Notes: generated by a model not told the origin, from the letters alone. A DNA stretch of 64,000 nt from Gammaproteobacteria bacterium (GCA_021773565.1 JAJFJZ010000025.1:124001-188000); one strand, 5' to 3'. Shown: positions 8,858-17,016, counted from the first letter of the stretch. Numbers and translations are program-made.

Positions 8858-9315
8858 TCCCCAGCGCCTGCCTCTGGAAACACCTCCACGATAGTTTCCA
8901 CTTCTACCGGAATACCAAAAGGCAAGGAAGACATCCCCACGGCGGAGCGGGCATGCCGACCACGCTGCTCAAAAACTTCAACCATGAGATCCGAATAGCC
9001 ATTAATTACTTTGGGATGCTCCTGAAAATCCGGTTCCGCATTCACCATACCAAATACTTTTACAATGCGAGCAACGCGATCAAGATTCCCAAGTGCACCT
9101 TGCATTACAGCCAGATGTTGAATAGCAACCTCACGCGCATATGATGCAGCCTGTTCGACACCAAATTTACTTCCAACCTTTCCAGAAGCCCGGGGTCCTG
9201 CCCCGGAGAGATACAGCATATTACCGCTCTGCACATACAGAACAAAGTTGCCGGGCGGGCTCTCTAATTGCGGTAATTTTATGCCCAGCGTTTCCAGTCT
9301 CGCCTGTATACCCAT
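8854..9315 (-). CDS. RidA/YjgF family protein
   Basis: About 153 residues of the RidA fold. VQSGNMLYLSGAGPRASG forms the first beta segment, LAVMQGALGNLDRVARIVKVFGMVN the central helix and strand, and GRHARSAVGMSSLPFGIPVEVETIVEV the C-terminal strands carrying the family arginine. RidA proteins hydrolyse reactive imines and enamines released by PLP enzymes, but this longer subgroup (over 150 residues) often has other unknown roles. I start at the ATG at 9315 because GAGGGA lies 7 bases upstream; a TTG at 9330 is the alternative. First gene of a four-gene minus-strand run. Confidence 0.85.
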   Translation of the reverse strand: MGIQARLETLGIKLPQLESPPGNFVLYVQSGNMLYLSGAGPRASGKVGSKFGVEQAASYAREVAIQHLAVMQGALGNLDRVARIVKVFGMVNAEPDFQEHPKVINGYSDLMVEVFEQRGRHARSAVGMSSLPFGIPVEVETIVEVFPEAGAGE

Positions 9316-9428
9316 CTGTTGTTCCCTCAAGCCCGGTTTCCAACGCGCATTTGTACCTTGTCATGCAGCAGCGAGCAAGTATTCGATGCCAGATTAGCTA
9401 TTTATACACGCCACACCCCATTCTGCAT

Positions 9429-9462
9429 TTGCAGTTAAAATGCCCACATGCCTAGAATAGGC
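9429..9462 (+). promoter_or_regulatory. Candidate promoter with inverted repeat before the selenoprotein operon
   Basis: TTGCAG (9429-9434) and TAGAAT (9453-9458) are spaced by 18 bases and could be sigma-70 -35 and -10 boxes. The -10 box matches the consensus at five of six positions, the -35 box at only three. The -10 box lies inside the small inverted repeat GCCTA-gaa-TAGGC (9450-9462), which could be an operator. The LLM oxidoreductase start is about 35 bases further on, with AGGA before it. Tentative. Confidence 0.35.
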
Positions 9463-9496
9463 GTACAGCGAGCACTTTCAAAAGGACACGGGATTT

Positions 9497-10738
9497 ATGC
9501 CAAAACTAAAATTCGGTGCATTTCTTGCACCACATCATCCAATCGGGGAAAACCCGACCTTGCAGCTGCAGAGCGATCTTGAATTTGTCTCTTTGCTGGA
9601 TCGGCTGGGATACGATGAGTTCTGGTGCGGCGAACATCATTCTACCGGTTGGGAAGTAATTGCATCTCCAGAGTTGTTTCTTGCTGCCGCGGCCGAACGC
9701 ACATCCCGTATACGTCTCGGTACCGGAGTTATTTCCCTGCCCTATCACCACCCATTTATGGTTGCCCAGCGCATTGTGCAGCTGGATCACCAGTCTCGCG
9801 GCAGATTCATGTTTGGTTCGGGTCCGGGCGCGCTGCCTTCCGATGCACATACCATCGGCGTAGATCCGATGTTGCTCAGAGATCGCCAGGATGAAGCCAT
9901 GACGGTTATTCGGCGTTTGTTAAATGGCGAGGAAAGATTTTCATACAAGTGCGACTGGTTTGAAGTCAATGACGCCAAACTTCAGTTATTACCCGTGCAG
10001 GATAGCCTCGAGTTTACCGTTGCATCCATGGTAAGCCCCTCGGGTATGACATTGGCAGGGAAACATGCTGCTGGTGTATTGTCCATCGGCTCCATGTCTA
10101 CCGCTGGTATCCAGTCCCTGCCCTTGCAATGGAGTTTTGCGGAAGAGTCCGCAAGCAAACACAATCAAATTGTAAACCGGGAAAACTGGCGCCTGGTACT
10201 GAGCTGGCACATAGCCGAAACTCGCCAACTAGCGCGCGAAGAGGCCCGGGAAGGATTAATGCGCCACAATAACGAATATACCGTTGGCACGCTGGCTGCG
10301 GGACAAGGAACCCTGTTCAGGACACCGGATGAGGCAGTCGATGCTACGGCATTCAGCGATACTAGTACCAGCGTAATTGGCACACCCGATGATCTGGTAA
10401 AACGCATAAGGGAACTGTTTGAGCTCACCGGTGGTTTCGGCACCGTGATTGGTTTTGTGCATGATTGGGCAAACAGTCGGGCTACCACACAAAAAAGTTG
10501 GGATTTGGTTGCGCGTTACGTAATACCGGAGGTTAACGGCATGCTGGAAGGCTATCGCGAGTCTAATCGATACGTTATCGAAAATCGCGATACCTGGAAC
10601 CGGGCTGGTATGGCGATCCAAACCAAAATAATGGAGAACAAACGCGCAGCAGCAGCACTCAGTGAAGGTGGTGAAGGCGAACTTGCGCTCAGCCCCCACG
10701 CACTTGCTGGTACTACCAGCACCGATACCAATGACTAG
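9497..10738 (+). CDS. LLM-class flavin-dependent oxidoreductase (luciferase-like monooxygenase)
   Basis: 413 residues with the bacterial-luciferase-like TIM barrel. The N-terminus has LKFGAFLAPHHP, then LDRLGYDEFWCGEHHSTGWE, RIRLGTGVISLPYHHPFMVA and RFMFGSGPGALPSDAHTIGVD, all standard LLM segments around the FMN/F420 pocket. Such enzymes use reduced flavin and oxygen to hydroxylate or insert oxygen into organic substrates. It is the first gene of the plus-strand operon holding two selenoprotein genes; the gap to the next gene is 33 bases. AGGACA about 10 bases before the ATG marks the start. Whether it uses FMN or F420 is not clear; substrate is unknown. Confidence 0.85.
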   Translation: MPKLKFGAFLAPHHPIGENPTLQLQSDLEFVSLLDRLGYDEFWCGEHHSTGWEVIASPELFLAAAAERTSRIRLGTGVISLPYHHPFMVAQRIVQLDHQSRGRFMFGSGPGALPSDAHTIGVDPMLLRDRQDEAMTVIRRLLNGEERFSYKCDWFEVNDAKLQLLPVQDSLEFTVASMVSPSGMTLAGKHAAGVLSIGSMSTAGIQSLPLQWSFAEESASKHNQIVNRENWRLVLSWHIAETRQLAREEAREGLMRHNNEYTVGTLAAGQGTLFRTPDEAVDATAFSDTSTSVIGTPDDLVKRIRELFELTGGFGTVIGFVHDWANSRATTQKSWDLVARYVIPEVNGMLEGYRESNRYVIENRDTWNRAGMAIQTKIMENKRAAAALSEGGEGELALSPHALAGTTSTDTND

Positions 10739-10771
10739 GCAAAGATATACTTAACAGTTAAGGGGAAAAAT

Positions 10772-11113
10772 ATGGCCAAACAAATTGACTGGCACTACCA
10801 CCGTGGCGGCTGAACCAGCTGTACACGGGCATCCAAGTTTTTGGAAGCAGGTAAAATTAAGATAAAGGAACAGGTTTCAGCCAGTAAAAAATTATCTGAA
10901 GCAGATGCCCGTAAAATTTTGAAAGCAGCATCGATTCTATACGTAGCAAAAGGTAAAAAACTGAGTGAATTTGATGTAAGTGCAACCACCGGTAAAGATG
11001 CAGTGGCGGCTATGTTAGGCCCAACGGGCAATCTGCGCGCACCCACCTTGTGCGTTGGCAAAAAAGTGATCGTCGGTTACAGCGACGAACTGTATTCCCG
11101 GGTTCTGGGATAG
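10772..11113 (+). CDS. ArsC-like selenoprotein (in-frame UGA read as selenocysteine, U-T-S-C motif)
   Basis: 113 residues if the TGA at 10811-10813 is decoded as selenocysteine (residue 14). The start MAKQIDWHYHRGG is followed by U-T-S-C, a thioredoxin-fold U-x-x-C redox pair at residues 14-17, then RASKFLEAGKIKIKEQ typical of the ArsC/Spx-like fold. A cis-proline loop LRAPTLCVG occurs near residue 90. AGGGG lies 7 bases before the ATG at 10772. A hairpin with a G in its loop starts 15 bases after the UGA and fits a bacterial SECIS. Ignoring the UGA would leave a 13-residue peptide or an N-terminally truncated call from a non-existent internal start. ArsC-like selenoproteins are known from marine bacteria. 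It is 3 bases from the VOC gene. The role, thiol or selenol redox, is inferred. Confidence 0.88.
10829..10848 (+). promoter_or_regulatory. Bacterial SECIS hairpin for the ArsC-like selenoprotein
   Basis: Stem TCCAA (10832-10836) pairs with TTGGA (10841-10845) around the loop GTTT. Beyond an A-A mismatch the stem continues with G10829-C10848 and C10830-G10847. The loop begins 23 bases after the UGA and its first base is G. The published bacterial SECIS pattern asks for a loop 16-37 bases downstream with a G among its first two bases, and both are met. SelB would bind here during translation. Confidence 0.75.
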
Positions 11114-11116
11114 TTC

Positions 11117-11998
11117 ATGTCCGCTGATCAGTACGACCGTCGTTCCCAGGACATAGGCAATATCATTGGGCTGGAACACCTGAACGTAACGGTGCCCGAC
11201 CAGGGCCTGGCCGCACTGTTTTACGTGACCGGCCTGGGTCTGACACGCGACCCCTTTATTGATTTCGGCAGCGTCAATATGTGGATAAATGCGGGCTCCC
11301 AGCAATTCCACCTGCCAAAGCAAAAATCCCAGATATTACGCGGTACGGTTGGTATGAACGTACCCAGCCTGGCAACGTTGGCAGGGCGTCTGAAAAAACT
11401 GGAGAGCTACTATGGCGACCAGCTACAGGACACCCGGTTTTCCTGGCAAAATCACCAACAATACATAAGAATTACTTGCCCATGGGGAAACAGGTTTCAC
11501 GTCAGTGAACAGGCCATCACGGGGGCGAATAGCCTGGGTATAAGCTGGATTGAAGTTGATGTTGCTCCCGGAACCACGGCAGGTATTTCTCGCTTCTACC
11601 AGGAAATAATGGAAGCACCTTCCCTCCAGGAGAAAGGCTTGTGTGCGGTAAGAATCGGTCGGTATCAAACACTTAAATTCAGGGAAACTGCCACAAACCT
11701 TCCAGAATATGACGGTCACCACATTGCAATCTATCTTGGGAATTTTTCTCGCCCCTATGAACGATTGTTAGAGCGCGGCCTTATAACTATAGAATCCAAT
11801 AAGCATGAATATCGTTTCCAGGATATCAGCCATCCGGATACTGGCGAAGTGTTGGCAACGATAGAACATGAAGTTCGTAGTATGTACCACCCCATGTTTG
11901 CCAGAAACCTGGTAAACCGCGATGCAGAGCAATCATTCCTTAACTATCAGCCAGGTGCAGATTCACATATAGGCCAGAATCAAAGCGGTAGCGCCTGA
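11117..11998 (+). CDS. VOC-superfamily (glyoxalase / extradiol-dioxygenase-like) protein
   Basis: 293 residues with two vicinal-oxygen-chelate repeats. The first starts GLEHLNVTVPDQGLAALFYVTGLGL. The second starts with ISWIEVDVAPGTTAGISRFYQEIMEAP and continues to EYDGHHIAIYLGNF. VOC proteins bind a divalent metal and act as dioxygenases, isomerases, lyases or resistance proteins. Possible ligands include the histidines of LEHLNV and GHHIAIYL, but the full metal set is not certain. GGGAT lies 7 bases before the ATG. It starts 3 bases after the ArsC-like gene and overlaps the hydrolase start by 1 base, so it belongs to the same operon. Confidence 0.78.
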   Translation: MSADQYDRRSQDIGNIIGLEHLNVTVPDQGLAALFYVTGLGLTRDPFIDFGSVNMWINAGSQQFHLPKQKSQILRGTVGMNVPSLATLAGRLKKLESYYGDQLQDTRFSWQNHQQYIRITCPWGNRFHVSEQAITGANSLGISWIEVDVAPGTTAGISRFYQEIMEAPSLQEKGLCAVRIGRYQTLKFRETATNLPEYDGHHIAIYLGNFSRPYERLLERGLITIESNKHEYRFQDISHPDTGEVLATIEHEVRSMYHPMFARNLVNRDAEQSFLNYQPGADSHIGQNQSGSA

Positions 11999-12891
11999 TG
12001 TTTTTGATGGCACCGGCCTTGTGCGCACACAGTGAAAGCGCCCGGATCGAAGTTCAGGGGTGTAACATAAACTATGAAACCTGGGGTAAACCCGGCAATC
12101 CCGGCGTATTACTAATTCATGGCAGTAACGCACATCTGGAATGGTGGCGGATAATTGCACCTGGGCTTTCGGAACATTTTCGAGTAGCTGCGATAGATCT
12201 CTCCGGAAACGGGAACAGCGGCTGGCGCGATGCCTACTCGGGTGCACTATTTGCAGAGGAAGTTATGGCCGTCTGTTCAGCCGCAAAATTGGGGAAGAAA
12301 CCCTTTATAGCTGGCCACAGTTTTGGTGGTTACGTGACCCTGGAAACAGGCCATCTGTACAGTGGTGACCTGGGTGGCATAATACTTGTCGATTTTACCA
12401 TCCGACCACAACAGGCCAAGGATGATATCGCCGATTTCCAAAGGCAAGCGCTCCAGAAACCAGCCCGCCCTACCCGCATCTACTCTGACCGGGAAGCAAT
12501 ACTTAAACGATTTCGACTGGTACCGGAACAAAGCTGTAAAAATACAGATCTGTTACGTTATGTGGCTGAACAGTCAATACGTGAGGTACAAGAAGGGTGG
12601 ACGTGGAAATTTGATCCCGATCTGTTTCGCAATCTGGATGTAAAAAGCATACAAAATTCTGACCCGACCACAAAGCTGATGACCTTGCAGTGTCCCAGCG
12701 CATTTGTGATGGCAGAGCAAAGTCTGGACTATTCACCGGAAGCTCTGGCTTACACAAGAGACCTCACCAGCGGTAATATTCCGATGTTTAGCATACCGGG
12801 AACATTTCACCACCTGATGTTTGATGAACCTGTTGCTATGATTACTGCACTGATTAATACCTTGCTAATCTGGGAGACACATAAACCATGA
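11998..12891 (+). CDS. Alpha/beta hydrolase
   Basis: 297 residues. The oxyanion-hole segment is GVLLIHGSNAHLEWW, the acid-strand element AIDLSGNGNSGW is present, and the nucleophile elbow is AGHSFGGYV (serine near residue 107). A late histidine lies in IPGTFHHLMFDEP. The first 14 residues (MFLMAPALCAHSES) are mildly hydrophobic but too short for a confident signal peptide. The ATG overlaps the stop of the VOC gene by one base and the gene ends in a 4-base ATGA overlap with the next. Hydrolysis of an ester, lactone or C-C bond formed by the LLM and VOC enzymes is a plausible inference. Confidence 0.82.
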   Translation: MFLMAPALCAHSESARIEVQGCNINYETWGKPGNPGVLLIHGSNAHLEWWRIIAPGLSEHFRVAAIDLSGNGNSGWRDAYSGALFAEEVMAVCSAAKLGKKPFIAGHSFGGYVTLETGHLYSGDLGGIILVDFTIRPQQAKDDIADFQRQALQKPARPTRIYSDREAILKRFRLVPEQSCKNTDLLRYVAEQSIREVQEGWTWKFDPDLFRNLDVKSIQNSDPTTKLMTLQCPSAFVMAEQSLDYSPEALAYTRDLTSGNIPMFSIPGTFHHLMFDEPVAMITALINTLLIWETHKP

Positions 12892-13262
12892 AAGGATTCA
12901 TATTACGCACTCTGGTAAGCATGCTGGGGCTTTACCTGGCTTCGGAACTGGTCAGCGGCGTGGAAATTCACGGGCTGCGCAGCTTTTTGATTGCCGCCGT
13001 ACTTCTGGGCCTGGCCAATGCTATCGTCCGTCCCATCCTCTTCGTAATTACCCTGCCCTTTACGATCGTTACCCTGGGTTTGTTTATTTTTGTGTTAAAC
13101 GCGGCAATGTTTGGACTGGTAGCAAATTTCATAGACAGTTTCTACGTTGCCGGGTTCTGGCCGGCACTATTTGGGTCGCTGATAGTAAGCATCACCAGTA
13201 CAGTCGCATCATGGTACATTGGACCAAAAGGTGAAATAGATGTCGTGGTGGTGAAACGCTAG
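12888..13262 (+). CDS. Phage-holin IV-like four-helix membrane protein (PF04020 type)
   Basis: 124 residues, almost entirely hydrophobic, with four predicted helices: about residues 5-23, 30-50, 55-80 and 88-112. The segment LANAIVRPILFVITLPFTIVTLGLFIFVLNA is the recognisable signature of the YvlD/holin-IV superfamily, common in bacteria and not related to phage lysis as far as known. It ends with a short cytoplasmic tail. The 4-base overlap with the hydrolase gene ties it to the operon. Function is unknown. Confidence 0.85.
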   Translation: MKGFILRTLVSMLGLYLASELVSGVEIHGLRSFLIAAVLLGLANAIVRPILFVITLPFTIVTLGLFIFVLNAAMFGLVANFIDSFYVAGFWPALFGSLIVSITSTVASWYIGPKGEIDVVVVKR

Positions 13263-13306
13263 ATTGAGATGTCTATCCAATGGAATGCGCAATAGGGAGT
13301 CAGTAC

Positions 13307-14404
13307 ATGTTGTTAACATCTCTTGAATTAGACAGATCGGCCTTTAAGGCGGGCACTGGTTGGGATATCACTACCCAGGGCGCCTGCAAAGGAGAGATAT
13401 GTGTTCCGTTGGAGGACACTCAAAGCGAAATGCTGGATATCAAAAAGGTCGCCAGGGCACTGGGCATGCCCCTGGTGGAAGAACCCCAATTGGGAATTTG
13501 GTCACTTGGCCCGGAATCCGTTAACGCCAAAGCCCTTACCACCGCACAAGCACCGGAAATGATTTTACCCGATCTGGCTGGAAAACCTTTTCACCTCTCC
13601 AGCCTACTGGGTAAAAAAGTGATCATTTATGCCTGGGCACCGTACTGAGGATGTGCAAATGATCTGCCCGTGTGGCAGGCATTACGCCAACAACTGCATC
13701 CCCAGGGCGTGGAATTTGTCGCTGTAGGCCTGGATACAAGAGGAGCGGAGGGCTGTAGCACTTTTATAGAAGCTGCAGCGCCACAACACCCCTCACTGAT
13801 CGATCAGAAACACGTGATGGCTGAGTTATTTGGGGTAATCAATATACCCAGTAGTATATGGGTTAATGAAGAAGGTATGATCGTGAGACCAGCAGAAGTA
13901 GCACCCGCGCCACCTAAAGACAAACCTCGGCAATCACCCCAGTTACCACCCGGCACTCCAGCCAGACTCGCTTCCATGATGCAGGAAGCAGCCAAAATTC
14001 GAGATGATTCAATTCCCTACCATGCAGCACTGTTAGACTGGGTTGAGAAAGGCTCGGCAAGTGCGTTTGCAATGTCACCAGATCAGGTTATTGAACGTTC
14101 CCGACCGAGAAATCAGAACATCTCAAAGGGGCATGCGCATTTTGAACTTGCCGCCCATCTGGAAAAATTAGGGCACCATAAAGCCGCGATCACGCACTTT
14201 AGAGCGGCACATTCACTGGTCCCGGATAGTTGGACATTTCGCAGACAGGCATGGTCGCTGGAAGGTGATGCAAATGTTCCATTCGGGCGGTTTTGGCAGG
14301 GCCCTGCAGACGGCAGCGCGGAACAATGGCCCTATGAAGGCGACTGGTTAAGTGATATCCGAGCAGTTGGTGCAGAAAATTACAATGATGCCTGGGTACC
14401 TTAG
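13307..14404 (+). CDS. ResA-like redoxin selenoprotein (in-frame UGA, WAPY-U-GC motif)
   Basis: 365 residues if the TGA at 13646-13648 is read as selenocysteine (residue 114). Residues 1-75 form an N-terminal region with a cysteine pair (GACKGEICVPL). Residues about 85-175 form a thioredoxin fold: MILPDLAGKPFHLSSLLGKK, then IIYAWAPY-U-GCANDLPVWQAL, where U-G-C replaces the usual C-x-x-C, then INIPSSIWVNEEG with the cis-proline. A proline-rich linker follows (PAPPKDKPRQ), then a TPR-like C-terminus (HAHFELAAHLEKLGHHKAAITHFRAAHSLVPD). I start at the ATG at 13307 because GGGAG lies upstream; 13280 is an alternative. Without recoding the gene splits into two false ORFs, 13280-13648 and 13670-14404. 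Cytosolic by lack of a signal peptide. 44 bases follow the membrane-protein gene. Confidence 0.87.
13658..13683 (+). promoter_or_regulatory. Bacterial SECIS hairpin for the redoxin selenoprotein
   Basis: CTGCC (13664-13668) pairs perfectly with GGCAG (13674-13678) around the loop CGTGT. A lower stem AATG (13658-13661) pairs with CATT (13680-13683) across a small asymmetric bulge. The loop starts 20 bases after the UGA and has G in second position, meeting the bacterial SECIS pattern (16-37 bases; G among the first two loop bases). Confidence 0.78.
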
Positions 14405-14438
14405 AGCAATCCTTCGATAACTGCAGAATATAAAAAAC

Positions 14439-15380
14439 ATGCTCAGCCAACCCAATTTGTTGGATATTGTTATTGTAAACTGGAATTCCGGTAACTATCT
14501 GAGGAAGTGCCTGGATAGCATTGCAGGCCAGACAGAAGAACTGCCGCTTATCCATGGCATCACCATTGTTGATAATGCTTCTGACGATGGTTCCCAGGTT
14601 ATTCCGGATTATCCGGATCTCGCCTTGAATTTAGTCAATAACACTGAAAATCTGGGCTTCGGAGCAGCCTGTAACCAGGGTGCTATCGAAGGTGAGGCAC
14701 CCTATTTGCTATTTCTGAACCCGGACACACAAGTTTGTGAGGGTTATCTCAAGCAAACCCTGACATTTCTTGAGACGCCGCAAAACAGGACCTTTGCACT
14801 TGTTGGTGTACAGATGGTTGATGATGAGGGGCAGGTATCCAGAACCTGTGCCCATTTTCCGTCAGTTAAGCAAATGTTGCTCAGATCCCTGGGACTAGAC
14901 CAGCTGCCATGGTTTCAATCCAAAAGCTACATGATGCGAACCTGGGACCATACCCAATCCAGGCAGGTGGATCACGTAATCGGTGCCTTCTATCTTATTC
15001 GCAGAGAGGCATTTGAAAGCCTGGGCGGCTTTGATAAGGATTTTTTTGTATATCTTGAAGATCTGGATTTGTCACTGCGATTAAACCAATCGGGCAAAAA
15101 ATGTATGTATCTTGCTACTACCTCGATTACTCATGCTCAGGGAGGAAGTTCCCGCAACATCAAGGCCCAACGATTGTATTACGCCCTGTCTGCTCGGCTT
15201 ACCTATGCAAAAAAACACTATAAAGCGCATCAGCGACCGGTTATCGCTATAGGTACGCTGGTATTAGAACCAGTGATCCGGCTATGCCAGGCCGCAATTA
15301 CCGGATCAAAAGGTGAGATGAAAAACATATTGAAAGCCTATCTCATGTTATATCGTAAACTGCTAACAGGTGAAAACTGA
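14439..15380 (+). CDS. Glycosyltransferase family 2 (rhamnosyltransferase-like)
   Basis: 313 residues of the GT-A fold. DIVIVNWNSGNYLRKCLDSI opens the nucleotide-sugar domain, NLGFGAACNQGA follows, LFLNPDTQV holds the D-x-D-like metal site, and GFDKDFFVYLEDLDLSLRL carries the catalytic-region acidic pair typical of WbbL/rhamnosyltransferases. It would add a deoxyhexose to a lipid-linked glycan at the inner membrane. 34 bases after the redoxin selenoprotein, and its stop overlaps the next glycosyltransferase by one base. Sugar identity is not readable. Confidence 0.88.
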   Translation: MLSQPNLLDIVIVNWNSGNYLRKCLDSIAGQTEELPLIHGITIVDNASDDGSQVIPDYPDLALNLVNNTENLGFGAACNQGAIEGEAPYLLFLNPDTQVCEGYLKQTLTFLETPQNRTFALVGVQMVDDEGQVSRTCAHFPSVKQMLLRSLGLDQLPWFQSKSYMMRTWDHTQSRQVDHVIGAFYLIRREAFESLGGFDKDFFVYLEDLDLSLRLNQSGKKCMYLATTSITHAQGGSSRNIKAQRLYYALSARLTYAKKHYKAHQRPVIAIGTLVLEPVIRLCQAAITGSKGEMKNILKAYLMLYRKLLTGEN

Positions 15381-16441
15381 TGCGCGTATTAATGCTGTGT
15401 CGATACTCACCCAAAGCAGCCAGCAGTAGGCTGAGAAGTCATCAGTATGTAAATGCACTGACAGAGCATGGGATAGATATTCAGGTTCACTGTCTTTTTA
15501 GTAATCTTTACCTGGACTATTTGTACACAGATGCAAGTTTACCGCTGTGGGATGTACTCAAATCCTACTTCCGTCGCACACTCCATTTAATACAAAGCAA
15601 TAATTGGGACATTGTATGGATAGAAAAAGAAGCGCTGCCCTGGGTACCCGGGTGGCTTGAAAAATTACTGCTTGGAAAGACGCCCAAGCTGATTCTGGAT
15701 TATGATGACGCAGTTTTTCATCGTTATGACCAGCACTCCAATGGTTTTGTTCGCTTTCTTTTGTCAAACAAAATACCTGCGCTCATGCGGCGAGCAGACC
15801 TCGTAATAGCAGGTAATGCATACATCGCTGAATTTGCCAATTCTGCAGAAAGCAAACGTGTTGTAAATGTCGCTACCAGCGTAGATATTTCCAAATACGC
15901 AAAATCTCCAGCAACCCACAGAAAAACCAACACCTTCACACTGGGTTGGATCGGAACACCCTACACAGCCAGATACCTGAAGAAACTTGCTGGCGTATTT
16001 CAGGAGCTTGAGCAATCTGCACCCATCGAATTTCAATTTGTAGGCGCACCTGCGGGTCTGGACCTTGGAGTGAAATATCAATCTATTCCATGGAGTGAAT
16101 CCAATGAAGCAAACCTGATACAGAACTTCGACTGCGGCATAATGCCGTTGGATGACAATCCCTTTGAGAGAGGGAAATGCGGATACAAAATTATTCAGTA
16201 TTTCGCGTGCAGCGTTCCTGTCGTTGCCTCGCCAGTCGGAGTGAACGTGACAATTGTAAAGCACGGCACCAATGGCTTTCTTGCCAAAAACAATAACGAA
16301 TGGCTGCAGCATATAAATTCCTTGCGCAACAATCTTTCTATTGCCAAAGAGTTTGGCCGCAAGGGTCGACAACTGGTTGAGGAAAAATACTCCACCAGAA
16401 TTGCCATAAAAAAAATCATGGAAGCGCTCTCTTCTGTTTAA
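15380..16441 (+). CDS. Glycosyltransferase family 4 (GT-B fold)
   Basis: 353 residues. The N-terminal Rossmann half begins MRVLMLCRYSPKAASSRLRSHQY. The C-terminal half contains LGWIGTPYTARYLKKL and FERGKCGYKIIQYFACSVPVVASPVG, the GT4 region that grips the sugar-nucleotide (an E-x7-E variant). It starts in the last base of the previous glycosyltransferase gene, so the two are coupled. Likely adds a sugar to a surface polysaccharide; donor and acceptor are unknown. Confidence 0.85.
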   Translation: MRVLMLCRYSPKAASSRLRSHQYVNALTEHGIDIQVHCLFSNLYLDYLYTDASLPLWDVLKSYFRRTLHLIQSNNWDIVWIEKEALPWVPGWLEKLLLGKTPKLILDYDDAVFHRYDQHSNGFVRFLLSNKIPALMRRADLVIAGNAYIAEFANSAESKRVVNVATSVDISKYAKSPATHRKTNTFTLGWIGTPYTARYLKKLAGVFQELEQSAPIEFQFVGAPAGLDLGVKYQSIPWSESNEANLIQNFDCGIMPLDDNPFERGKCGYKIIQYFACSVPVVASPVGVNVTIVKHGTNGFLAKNNNEWLQHINSLRNNLSIAKEFGRKGRQLVEEKYSTRIAIKKIMEALSSV

Positions 16442-16509
16442 AACAGCAATGACCTGTACGAAAACAAGGCGTATCATTATGACACCCTCCCAACATCCAA
16501 AGGATGACT

Positions 16510-17016
16510 ATGTACTCTCTGGAATGGCTAATAGCTTCAATTAGCACAGCTGCTGTCATCGGGGCATTTATTGGTTACTGGATCAGCGCTTCCTCAAGCA
16601 CAAAAAAACAAGCAGAAAAACTCGAGGCGGACCTGGCGGAATCACGGGCTTCCTTCGAAGCATACCGTAAAGAGGTTTTCGACGAATTTAGCGAAACAGC
16701 ATCAAAATTCAAGTCACTCAATGCGTCCTACGTGGACTTACATCAGCATCTGGCCCGAAGTGCAAACACTCTTTGCGGTGAAACGGCGGCCAGCATCCTG
16801 ATTGACGCACCTGGCATGCAGGCAAGCCACGACGATATCGATGTTGCACCGGATGAGCCATCGACAACTCTGGATTCTGAAAACAACAGCACTACGGTGG
16901 AGGAGCCAGAGGCGCCCAACCTTGCAGCTGTGCATATGGAATTTGATGCAGAACCTGAATACCCAGATGAGCTTTCGGCGTCGCCTGAGATCAAGCAACA
17001 GGCTAAGGGACTTTAA
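16510..17016 (+). CDS. YhcB/ZapG-like (DUF1043) inner-membrane protein
   Basis: 168 residues. One N-terminal helix (LIASISTAAVIGAFIGYWI) is followed by a coiled coil (KKQAEKLEADLAESRASFEAYRKEVFDEFSETASKFKSLNASYVDLHQHLARSANTL), the hallmark of YhcB/ZapG, which links envelope synthesis with cell division in enterobacteria. The C-terminal 60 residues are acidic and low complexity. I start at the second ATG (16510) because AAGGA lies 6 bases before it. In many gammaproteobacteria the gene neighbours degQ; here it follows glycosyltransferase genes. Its end overlaps the convergent methyltransferase gene by 14 bases. Confidence 0.8.
   Translation: MYSLEWLIASISTAAVIGAFIGYWISASSSTKKQAEKLEADLAESRASFEAYRKEVFDEFSETASKFKSLNASYVDLHQHLARSANTLCGETAASILIDAPGMQASHDDIDVAPDEPSTTLDSENNSTTVEEPEAPNLAAVHMEFDAEPEYPDELSASPEIKQQAKGL

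Noticed and set aside
10811-10813. The in-frame TGA as a nonsense mutation making the ArsC-like gene a pseudogene
   Set aside because: The frame is intact on both sides, the residue is the redox position, a SECIS-like hairpin follows, and a second gene in the same operon shows the same pattern.
13646-13669. Two separate genes split at 13648/13670
   Set aside because: The thioredoxin motif spans the TGA, and the downstream part has no own start with a ribosome site (only a GTG inside the motif region).
15764-16477. 237-residue open frame opposite the GT4 gene
   Set aside because: Antisense to conserved GT4 motifs; cysteine/phenylalanine-rich composition.
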